From JANLHG01 sp964359745 (GTDB lineage: Bacteria; Patescibacteriota; Minisyncoccia; Phycocordibacterales; PALSA-1337), in assembly GCA_964359745.1 (NCBI GenBank), contig CAYHTR010000018.1, positions 1 to 10,671 on the forward strand: a stretch of 10,671 nucleotides of DNA. Direction: 5' to 3'. Below are positions 1 to 5,558 of this stretch, piece by piece. A program made the position numbers and the translations under genes. The notes beneath the pieces were generated by a model, which ran no database searches, was not told the origin of the DNA, and worked only from the letters and a program-made list of their open reading frames with translations. Every line of letters starts with the position of its first letter. The stretch's first letter is position 1.

Positions 1-3
1 CCC

Positions 4-9
4 AAGGAG
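4..9 (+). promoter_or_regulatory. Strong Shine-Dalgarno site of the first gene
   Basis: AAGGAG lies 8 bases before the ATG at 18, which is close to ideal spacing. It fixes the start of the first gene. It also stands out because almost no other gene in the window has a recognisable Shine-Dalgarno sequence. Confidence 0.8.
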
Positions 10-17
10 ATACAATC

Positions 18-665
18 ATGAGCACAGAATTCGCATCCGCCGGCCTCACCGCCGGTCAACTCAACGCCATCGTCAAGAAGCTCGGTGGCCACGACATGGC
101 GCTCCGTTTTCTCCGCGACGAACTCACCGTTTCCGAACCAGCCAAACGCTGGTTCGAACAAGACAGCATCATTTCCTTCACCCTCCCAGCAACCGACGGC
201 ACCACCGGTCCCGAATGGATCAAGCGTCTCGAGGGCAAGGGCTTCCGTCTCTCGAAATGGGCAAAGGATGTCTTGAATTCTCCCGACTTCAAGCCAACCA
301 CAGGCTTTGAGAACAACATTGTCGTTCTCAAAGGAGAATTGTTTTCCGACGACAACCGAATCACCAAGAACATCCGCACCGAGGCCGACAAGCGAAAGAT
401 AACAACACCCAATGCCGAAATTGTTTGCCTCATCCGTGAGAATTTCATGGACAATGACATCAAAGCAATGGGTTTTGTATGGATTATCACTATGCACGAA
501 CCCATCAACGACTCCGACGGCGTTCCGGACTTGCTGGACGCGTACCGTAACGACGATGGTCGCTGGCTCCACGCGTACTACGTCAGGCCTGTCAGCAGGT
601 GGTGTCGTGAGGGTGGCTTCGCTTTTGTCGCTTCGCAGTCCTCAACTTCAGATCCTAAGTCCTAG
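18..665 (+). CDS. Hypothetical protein of a parcubacterial family, possible diversified C-terminus
   Basis: A 215-residue protein with no signal peptide and no membrane segment. The function is unknown. From memory it resembles a small hypothetical family that occurs in several copies in parcubacterial genomes; the phrases GQLNAIVKKLGG, SPDFKPT, MHEPINDSDG and GFAFVASQ are what I recognise. Residues 1-160 look like a stable body. Residues 171-204 are rich in Trp, Tyr, Asp and Arg and end in a hydrophobic strand (GGFAFVAS), with many codons of the form NNC (GAC, TAC, AAC, CAC, GTC, AGC). That is reminiscent of variable regions made by diversity-generating retroelements, although no reverse transcriptase or template repeat is in the window. 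The gene is clearly more GC-rich and uses more C-ending codons than everything downstream, so it may have been transferred or may be under different selection. It has its own strong ribosome binding site and a terminator 31 bases after the stop. The start and reading frame are secure; the role is not. Confidence 0.85.
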   Translation: MSTEFASAGLTAGQLNAIVKKLGGHDMALRFLRDELTVSEPAKRWFEQDSIISFTLPATDGTTGPEWIKRLEGKGFRLSKWAKDVLNSPDFKPTTGFENNIVVLKGELFSDDNRITKNIRTEADKRKITTPNAEIVCLIRENFMDNDIKAMGFVWIITMHEPINDSDGVPDLLDAYRNDDGRWLHAYYVRPVSRWCREGGFAFVASQSSTSDPKS

Positions 666-695
666 CCCTAGGAGTTCCTTGGCTTTGACTTCACA

Positions 696-725
696 CAACC
701 CCGATTGTTAATCGGGGTTGATTTT
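696..725 (+). terminator. Rho-independent terminator of the first gene
   Basis: A perfect 11-bp stem, CAACCCCGATT (696-706) with AATCGGGGTTG (710-720) around a GTT loop, is followed by ATTTTTGT. It starts 31 bases after the stop at 665 and is a textbook intrinsic terminator. Its CCCCGA/TCGGGG core recurs in the hairpins before tuf. Confidence 0.85.
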
Positions 726-751
726 TGTATAAAATTTTGTAATTAGTTTAG

Positions 752-760
752 TGTTATAAT
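752..760 (+). promoter_or_regulatory. Extended -10 promoter (TGTTATAAT)
   Basis: A consensus extended -10 box, TGTTATAAT, lies 10 bases upstream of the ATG at 771 of the ORF6N remnant. I see no good -35 hexamer. It is probably the fossil promoter of that gene. If still active it would make a transcript running through the remnant into pilC. Confidence 0.5.
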
Positions 761-770
761 TATCTCATCA

Positions 771-910
771 ATGAATATAAAAATAATTGAACACAAGATT
801 TTCTTATTCCTGAAAATTTTATATTTAGGTTGAATGATGAGGAAAAAATCGAGGTGGTCACAAATTGTGACCGGTTCCCCAAAACATATTGGTTTCAATA
901 CATAAGTTGA
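771..910 (+). pseudogene. Decayed ORF6N-domain gene remnant
   Basis: Two pieces of an ORF6N-type DNA-binding protein can be read in different frames. From the ATG at 771 the frame gives MNIKIIEHKIFL, matching the family's usual opening (an EHKIFLIRG-like phrase from memory). From 809 a second frame gives PENFIFRLNDEEK and then IEVVTNCDRF, matching the family's conserved middle (FPEDFMFQL..EE...VVTNCDRF). The stretch that normally lies between them, about 25-30 residues holding the start of the helix-turn-helix-like region, is absent. The second frame then runs into unrelated residues and a TGA at 908. ORF6N proteins are about 150-250 residues and occur in phage antirepressor-like and toxin-antitoxin-like settings, so this is a non-functional relic with an internal deletion and a lost 3' end. 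Identification is by motif memory only. Confidence 0.65.
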
Positions 911-916
911 ATAACA

Positions 917-925
917 TGTTAGAAT
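917..925 (+). promoter_or_regulatory. Extended -10 promoter of the pilus operon (TGTTAGAAT)
   Basis: TGTTAGAAT ends 6 bases before the pilC ATG at 932, so transcription would start at or next to the A of ATG. There is no -35 at 16-18 bases and no Shine-Dalgarno sequence, which suggests a leaderless transcript for the pilus genes. Confidence 0.55.
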
Positions 926-931
926 ATATTT

Positions 932-2155
932 ATGTCACTTTTTAAATTCACAGCACAAAAAAGTAATGGGGAAAAATACACTGGCGAAAAAGAAGCCAAA
1001 GATAAGTTTGATTTATTCAAGCAAATTAAAGACGTTGGCGATACGGTAATTGATGTGTCTGATGTGAAAACAAGCACTGTCAATTCTAGAAAAATATTTG
1101 CTGGATTAAGCGGTTTTGGAAATGTAAAAATACACGAACAGATTATGTTTGCTCGCAATATCGGCTCAATGATTCACGCTGGTCTTTCGGTTTCAAAAGC
1201 GTTTTCGGTTATAGAAAGACAAATAAAAAATAGAAAATTCAAGAAAATAATAGCCATTTTAGGTGAAGAAATTAGTAGAGGAAAAACATTTAGCGAATCA
1301 ATGAAAAATTTTCCGGATGTTTTTTCGCCACTTTTTATTTCAATGGTCTCGGCAGGAGAGCAGGGTGGAAATCTTGCAGAATCGTTGAAAATTGTTAGCC
1401 AGCAAATGGAAAGTTCTTATCTTTTAAAGAAAAAGATTAAAAGCGCAATGGTATATCCAATTATAGTATTGAGTACGATGCTAATAATAGGTGTATTAAT
1501 GCTTATTTTTATAGTACCCACTTTGACTGCAACATTTAAAGAGCTTAATGTTGCTTTGCCGATTAGCACCCAAGTTATTATTTTTATATCGGATTTTTTG
1601 CGAAATCACTACCTTTTGTCACTAATAATTTTTGTAGGTATTTCCATTGGTGGTTACATAATTAGAAAAACAAAAGCAGGCAAAAGATTTTTTGATTATG
1701 TCGCTTTGCACACGCCGTTAATATCGCCGATTGTGAAAGAAATAAACTCTGCCAGAACAGCTCGTACTCTCGCATCACTTCTTTCTTCCGGTGTTGAGCT
1801 TATTGAATCAGTTCAAATTACGGGAATGGTTTTGCAAAATTCATATTACAAAGAAGTTTTAGAGGAAGCAGAAAAAGAAGTTCAAAAAGGAATTCCACTT
1901 TCAACTTTGTTTATTAAGAAAGAAAATCTTTATCCTATATTTGTTGGAGAAATGATGGGTGTTGGAGAAGAAACTGGCGCTTTTTCAGATATTTTGCTTC
2001 AGGTAGCACTTTTTTATGAAGATGAAGTTGAAAGAAAAACAAAAGATATGTCTACAATCGTGGAGCCGTTTCTTATGATTGTTATTGGATTGGCGGTTGG
2101 ATTTTTTGCGGTGTCAATGATTAGTCCAACATACACAGTGATGAATAATATATAA
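932..2155 (+). CDS. pilC: Type IV pilus inner-membrane platform protein PilC (T2SSF family)
   Basis: A 407-residue polytopic inner-membrane protein, the usual length for PilC/GspF. The platform couples the cytoplasmic assembly ATPase to pilin polymerisation. Two repeated T2SSF domains are visible, roughly residues 68-195 and 270-397, each with the family's glycine/glutamate motif: MVSAGEQGGNL at 138-148 and MMGVGEETGAF at 341-351. Hydrophobic membrane segments lie near 172-197, 225-244 and 377-397. The N-terminal 60 residues fit the small cytoplasmic lead domain. The ATG at 932 is chosen because an extended -10 ends 6 bases upstream. The next gene begins 1 base after the stop, so it heads an operon of at least five genes with the minor pilins. 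The partner ATPases (PilB, PilT) and PilM/N/O are not in the window. Confidence 0.93.
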   Translation: MSLFKFTAQKSNGEKYTGEKEAKDKFDLFKQIKDVGDTVIDVSDVKTSTVNSRKIFAGLSGFGNVKIHEQIMFARNIGSMIHAGLSVSKAFSVIERQIKNRKFKKIIAILGEEISRGKTFSESMKNFPDVFSPLFISMVSAGEQGGNLAESLKIVSQQMESSYLLKKKIKSAMVYPIIVLSTMLIIGVLMLIFIVPTLTATFKELNVALPISTQVIIFISDFLRNHYLLSLIIFVGISIGGYIIRKTKAGKRFFDYVALHTPLISPIVKEINSARTARTLASLLSSGVELIESVQITGMVLQNSYYKEVLEEAEKEVQKGIPLSTLFIKKENLYPIFVGEMMGVGEETGAFSDILLQVALFYEDEVERKTKDMSTIVEPFLMIVIGLAVGFFAVSMISPTYTVMNNI

Positions 2156-2156
2156 A

Positions 2157-2549
2157 ATGAAAGGATTTACTCTTGTTGAAATATTAATAGGCATAGCAAT
2201 TTTAGCTGTTATTACTACGATTAGTTTTAATTCTTTGATAAATTATAGTAGAAAAGAAACTCTTGATAAAAGCGTTTTGAAAATTGAATCGTTGCTTGAA
2301 GACGCTCGTTCCTTTGGATACACAGTACATTTTTCTATAAATGAAATAACTGAGAATAATGAAATATATACATTACCTAGTTCTGTTAATGCAATAACAG
2401 ATATTAACGGTAGTGGAAATGATATTGTTTTTGATAAAATGACTGGCTTTACCGAACAATATGGCACAATAACAATTTCGTTATCTTCTAACCCTGATTT
2501 GAAAAAAGAAATTGTGATTTATAAAACAGGATTAATTGAAAGAAATTGA
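2157..2549 (+). CDS. Minor pseudopilin, FimU/GspH-like
   Basis: A 130-residue prepilin. It has a very short leader MKG, then F-T-L-V-E with Glu at +5 and about 20 hydrophobic residues, so prepilin peptidase should cut after Gly3 and methylate Phe. The C-terminal half alternates short strands (DIVFDKMTGF, YGTITISL, EIVIYKTG), which resembles the GspH/FimU fold of minor pilins that cap or initiate the pilus. It starts 1 base after pilC and ends just before the PilV-like gene, so the genes are surely co-transcribed. The prepilin call is firm. The FimU/GspH assignment is an inference from strand pattern and gene order. Confidence 0.85.
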   Translation: MKGFTLVEILIGIAILAVITTISFNSLINYSRKETLDKSVLKIESLLEDARSFGYTVHFSINEITENNEIYTLPSSVNAITDINGSGNDIVFDKMTGFTEQYGTITISLSSNPDLKKEIVIYKTGLIERN

Positions 2550-2553
2550 AAAC

Positions 2554-2985
2554 ATGAAGTATGAAACACATAACATGAAGCACAATAAAGGTATGGCACT
2601 TGTGGAAATAGTCGTTGGTTTAGCGATTATTTCTATTTCCCTTATATCACTTCTTTCAAATTACAGAGCCCATTTAAAAGCTGTATCGGTAAATATTGAG
2701 TCGGTAAAAGCCGTCTATTTGGCGGAGGAAACATTAGAAGTTGTCCGTTTTTTGCGCGATTCTAGCTGGACAAAAAATATAGCCAATATGGCTGACGATA
2801 CAGATTATTATATCTACTGGGACGGAACTATATGGACAAGCACCACGACTCCGCAACTTATAGATGATTTCAGTCGTTCTTTTAAATTATCTTCAGTAAA
2901 CGGCGATGAAAATGTTAAAAAAGTTGATGTTACTGTCGGTACAAAAACACTTTCCACTTATATCGCTAATTTATTTAAAAATTGA
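2554..2985 (+). CDS. Minor pilin, PilV/GspI-like
   Basis: A prepilin of 143 residues from the ATG at 2554, or 136 from the in-frame ATG at 2575. The cleavage motif reads K-G|M-A-L-V-E followed by a long hydrophobic helix (IVVGLAIISISLISLL), and Glu is at the expected +5. The segment after the helix (VYLAEETLEVVRFLRD) is typical of PilV/GspI proteins. The start is uncertain: AACATGAAG occurs twice (2551-2559 and 2572-2580), giving two in-frame ATGs. The second makes a 6-residue leader (MKHNKG), more usual for prepilins; the first makes 13. An upstream TTG at 2536 would overlap the preceding gene and is not preferred. It lies 4 bases after the FimU-like stop. Confidence 0.83.
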   Translation: MKYETHNMKHNKGMALVEIVVGLAIISISLISLLSNYRAHLKAVSVNIESVKAVYLAEETLEVVRFLRDSSWTKNIANMADDTDYYIYWDGTIWTSTTTPQLIDDFSRSFKLSSVNGDENVKKVDVTVGTKTLSTYIANLFKN

Positions 2986-2986
2986 T

Positions 2987-3484
2987 ATGAAACGGGGATT
3001 TTCTCTTATAGAAATGATTATTTATGTAGCCATTATGTCAGCAACAATGATTCTTATTGTGAATGTTTGTTTGACATTAAGTCGTTCCTATTCGTCTTTT
3101 CGTAATGCCAAAGATATTCAAAGCGCGCTGTCTGTTGGGCTTGAAACTATGGTAAAAGAAATTCGCGAAGCAGAAAGTATTGATACCGCGGGAAATGAAT
3201 TGAAATTAAATACTGTTTATAATGATGCTTCCAGCACGGTCCGTTTTTATTTAACAAGTTCTCAGCTTATGATGGATAGAGATGACGTTTTTCAAGGACC
3301 ATTAACTCCGAATAATGTATTGATAACTAATCTTGTTTTTCATCAATTAAATGCCACTACCTCCGAAGCTGTAAAGATAGATATTGTGCTAAAAGCAGGA
3401 ATAAAAGAAGAGAATTTTTATGATACTGTAGTATTAAGAAGAAGTTATGAAAAAATACATGATAAAAAAATTAAGAAAAAATAA
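2987..3484 (+). CDS. Minor pilin, PilW/GspJ-like
   Basis: A 165-residue prepilin. MKRG|F-S-L-I-E gives a 4-residue leader, peptidase cleavage after Gly4 and Glu at +5, followed by a hydrophobic helix (MIIYVAIMSATMILIV). The rest resembles PilW/GspJ, with an amphipathic helix after the membrane part (IQSALSVGLETMVKEIREA) and C-terminal beta-strand stretches. The ATG at 2987 is chosen over an upstream in-frame ATG at 2906 because it puts the prepilin signal at the very N-terminus and leaves a 1-base gap to the PilV-like stop. The lysine-rich C-terminus overlaps the next gene by 38 bases. The PilW assignment also rests on its position after a PilV-like gene. Confidence 0.85.
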   Translation: MKRGFSLIEMIIYVAIMSATMILIVNVCLTLSRSYSSFRNAKDIQSALSVGLETMVKEIREAESIDTAGNELKLNTVYNDASSTVRFYLTSSQLMMDRDDVFQGPLTPNNVLITNLVFHQLNATTSEAVKIDIVLKAGIKEENFYDTVVLRRSYEKIHDKKIKKK

Positions 3485-3671
3485 TGGGCAAGCGATGATT
3501 ACATCGGTTATATTTTTTATTTTTATCGTAACAACGATTGTTGTCGGTGTTTCTTTTGCTGTTTTGCGTCAAGTAAAAAGCGGACAAAATTTAATAAATT
3601 CAAAAGAAAGCTATTATATTGACGAAGGGGTAAAAGAAATAGAAAAATTTCAATTGAAATTTGGTCAATAA
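3447..3671 (+). CDS. Short PilX/GspK-like minor pilin, probably truncated
   Basis: A 74-residue protein with a basic leader (MKKYMIKKLRKNNG), a long hydrophobic segment at about residues 16-41 and a tail reading QVKSGQNLINSKESYYIDEGVKE. That N-terminal layout (G-Q-A then a hydrophobic helix, then an alpha-helical stretch with a YYIDEGV-like phrase) is how PilX-like minor pilins of these bacteria begin. Usual members run to about 150-300 residues, so the globular domain is missing. The stop codon is the first base block of the hairpin at 3671-3706, so a deletion or insertion there may have cut the gene. It overlaps the PilW-like gene by 38 bases; an alternative ATG at 3459 is possible. Gene order supports the PilX assignment. 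Whether a 74-residue product still works is unknown. Confidence 0.65.
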   Translation: MKKYMIKKLRKNNGQAMITSVIFFIFIVTTIVVGVSFAVLRQVKSGQNLINSKESYYIDEGVKEIEKFQLKFGQ

Positions 3672-3706
3672 TACCAAAAGTCGCCCGAAAGGACGACTTT
3701 TGGTAT
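3671..3706. terminator. Long hairpin between pilus operon and tpiA, possible terminator
   Basis: A 13-bp stem (3671-3683 with 3694-3706), then one C-A mismatch, two further G-C pairs and a GAAA tetraloop at 3687-3690. It begins on the last base of the upstream stop codon. There is no strong T-run after it, so termination is less certain than at 696-725. Its right arm overlaps the tpiA promoter. Confidence 0.5.
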
Positions 3707-3709
3707 ACT
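3701..3709 (+). promoter_or_regulatory. tpiA: Extended -10 promoter of tpiA-pgk (TGGTATACT)
   Basis: TGGTATACT ends 7 bases before the tpiA ATG at 3717. It sits in the right arm of the preceding hairpin, and there is no Shine-Dalgarno sequence, so a leaderless transcript is predicted. Confidence 0.55.
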
Positions 3710-3716
3710 TATTCCA

Positions 3717-4487
3717 ATGCCAAAAAAACATCAGAAAATCATAGTGGGTAATTGGAAAATGAATCCGAATTCCATTGAAGAAGCGAGAAGGGTATTTTTA
3801 TCAGTCAAAAGACAGGCAATAAAAGCGAAAAATGTTTTTACTATTATCTGTCCACCTTTTACTTATTTACAGCAATGTAGAAAGCTTTATGTGGGAGATT
3901 ATATAGCTATTGGCGGACAAAACATGTCCAATGAATATTCTGGTTCTTTTACGGGAGAAATAAGTGCGGATATGTTGAAAAGTGTTGGTGCGGAATATTG
4001 TATTATTGGACATTCAGAACGCAGAATAATGGGGGAAACAGATGAAATTGTGGCCTTTAAAAGTCATACGGCACTAAAAGCTGGTTTGAAAGTTATTTTA
4101 TGTATTGGTGAAAAAGAACGCGATGTTCAAGTGGCTTATTTGGATTTTCTTAAAAATCAGATTAAACAATCACTTCATAGAGTGGAAAGACGGTATATAA
4201 AAGATATCATTGTTGCTTACGAACCAATTTGGGCAATAGGTGCAAAAAAAGCTATGACTTCGGCGGATATTTACGAGATGACTATTTTTATAAAAAAAAC
4301 ACTTTCAGATATATACGGTCAAGAAGAAGCTATAAAAACAAAAGTACTTTATGGTGGATCGGTAACGTTTAGAAATGCAAGGGATATTATTTTAGAAGGA
4401 AAAGTCGATGGGCTTTTGGTTGGGCATGAAAGCACTAACCAAGATGGATTTAGGGGAATTATAAAAGCGGTAAATGAAATCAATTAA
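3717..4487 (+). CDS. tpiA: Triosephosphate isomerase
   Basis: A 256-residue cytoplasmic enzyme that interconverts dihydroxyacetone phosphate and glyceraldehyde 3-phosphate in glycolysis. The TIM-barrel signature residues are all present: Asn12 and Lys14 in GNWKM, the electrophile His99 in IIGHSERR, and the catalytic base Glu169 in AYEPIWAIG. The phosphate-binding stretches YGGSV (212-216) and VDGLLVGHEST (230-240) are recognisable. Two departures from textbook enzymes: the flexible loop after WAIG reads AKKAM rather than TGKTA, and the usual VGG is VGH at 235-237. I believe related bacteria carry similar substitutions here. The ATG at 3717 follows an extended -10 by 7 bases. The last 14 bases overlap pgk, implying translational coupling of two successive glycolytic enzymes. 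Confidence 0.97.
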   Translation: MPKKHQKIIVGNWKMNPNSIEEARRVFLSVKRQAIKAKNVFTIICPPFTYLQQCRKLYVGDYIAIGGQNMSNEYSGSFTGEISADMLKSVGAEYCIIGHSERRIMGETDEIVAFKSHTALKAGLKVILCIGEKERDVQVAYLDFLKNQIKQSLHRVERRYIKDIIVAYEPIWAIGAKKAMTSADIYEMTIFIKKTLSDIYGQEEAIKTKVLYGGSVTFRNARDIILEGKVDGLLVGHESTNQDGFRGIIKAVNEIN

Positions 4488-5505
4488 AGATATTCAAAAT
4501 TTAAAAGGTGTGAAGGTACTTTTGAGACTTGATCTTAATGTGCCTAATGATTTTCGCATTAGAAAAGCATTACCAACTCTCAAATATTTATATCAAAATG
4601 GCGCAAAAACCATTATTATAAGCCATATTGATAAAACATTAGAATCGGTAGCGGAATATTTGAATAAGTTTTTTAAGATTACGTTTGTTAAAAATTATAG
4701 AAATATTTTGACTGAATTGGAAAAAATTAATGATGGTGAAATGATACTTCTTGAGAATATTCGCAATTGGCAAGAAGAAAAAAATAATGATTCAAAATTC
4801 GCTAAAGAACTTGCTTCTCTGGCTGATATTTATATTAATGATGCTTTTTCTGCATGTCATAGAGAACATGCTTCGATTGTTGGAATTCCAAAATATTTGC
4901 CAAGCTATGCTGGATTTCAGCTTGAAGAAGAAGTAAAATATCTTTCAAGGTGTTTCAATCCGCTACGACCATTCATGTTTATTTTAGGTGGCGCAAAATT
5001 TGACACTAAAATTCCTCTTATAAAAAAGTTTTTAAATATTGCTGATTATGTTTTTGTTGGCGGAGCGCTTGCTAATAATTTTTTAAAAGAAAAGGGAATG
5101 GATATCGGTACTTCACGTGTATCTATCGAAAATTTTAATTTAAAAGATTATTTGAATAACCCAAAACTCATACTTCCTATTGATTTTGAAAGAAAAGGCA
5201 ATTCAATAGTTGATGCTGGTCCAAAAACTGTAGAGGAACTTAAAAAATATATAAATAAATCGAAATTTGTACTTTGGAATGGTCCGCTTGGGGAGTATGA
5301 AAATGGTTTTAAAAACCCCACACTTGAGTTGGCAAAAATTATTGCAGAAAGTGGTGTTCAGTCGGTAATCGGTGGAGGGGATACACTCTCTGCTATTTCT
5401 GAACTTGGTCTTGAAGATAAATTTACTTTTGTTTCCACTGGTGGTGGGGCAATGATTCAATATCTAGCAGACGGCACATTACCGGGGATTGAGGCACTAG
5501 GATAA
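4474..5505 (+). CDS. pgk: Phosphoglycerate kinase, short form
   Basis: A 343-residue cytoplasmic kinase that transfers phosphate between 1,3-bisphosphoglycerate and ADP; most bacterial Pgk proteins have about 390-400 residues. Landmarks are VLLRLDLNVP (15-24), LLENIR (92-97), INDAFSACHREHAS (121-134), LGGAK (171-175), WNGPLGEYE (268-276), GGGDT (300-304) and STGGGA (321-326), so both Rossmann-like domains and the ATP site are complete. The shortening lies in loops: about 7 residues after NVP, and the normal SHLGRP stretch is SHIDKT, losing the Gly-Arg-Pro that carries a 3-phosphoglycerate-binding arginine in studied enzymes. It starts inside the end of tpiA without a ribosome binding site of its own and ends at a large inverted repeat, convergent with the HIT gene. 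Confidence 0.95.
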   Translation: MKSIKDIQNLKGVKVLLRLDLNVPNDFRIRKALPTLKYLYQNGAKTIIISHIDKTLESVAEYLNKFFKITFVKNYRNILTELEKINDGEMILLENIRNWQEEKNNDSKFAKELASLADIYINDAFSACHREHASIVGIPKYLPSYAGFQLEEEVKYLSRCFNPLRPFMFILGGAKFDTKIPLIKKFLNIADYVFVGGALANNFLKEKGMDIGTSRVSIENFNLKDYLNNPKLILPIDFERKGNSIVDAGPKTVEELKKYINKSKFVLWNGPLGEYENGFKNPTLELAKIIAESGVQSVIGGGDTLSAISELGLEDKFTFVSTGGGAMIQYLADGTLPGIEALG

Positions 5506-5558
5506 AATCCTCCCCAGCCCTTCCTTTATAAAGGAGGGGAACTCAAAGGGGTGGATTT
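5505..5558. repeat. Nested inverted repeat between convergent pgk and HIT genes
   Basis: Outer arms AAATCCTCCCC (5505-5515) and GGGGTGGATTT (5548-5558) pair in 10 of 11 positions. An inner palindrome, CCC..TCCTTTATAAAGGA..GGGG, occupies 5518-5539. The element starts in the pgk stop codon and supplies the stop and last codons of the HIT gene. It looks like a short REP/MITE-type element, and may also act as a bidirectional terminator. Confidence 0.65.

Noticed and set aside
56..711. Long open frames on other frames and the opposite strand across the first gene
   Set aside because: They are by-products of GC-rich coding DNA with few stops; only the 18-665 frame has a ribosome binding site and family-like protein sequence.
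856..872. Perfect 17-base palindrome GGTCACAAATTGTGACC, looking like an operator before pilC
   Set aside because: It is spelled by the conserved V-V-T-N-C-D codons of the ORF6N remnant, so its symmetry is probably a by-product of coding sequence.
907..925. TTGAAT followed by TAGAAT as a standard -35/-10 pair before pilC
   Set aside because: The spacer would be only 7 bases. The -10 is better explained as an extended -10 with TG at 917-918.
2906..2986. Upstream start for the PilW-like gene
   Set aside because: It overlaps the preceding gene by 80 bases and would bury the prepilin signal, which must be near the N-terminus.
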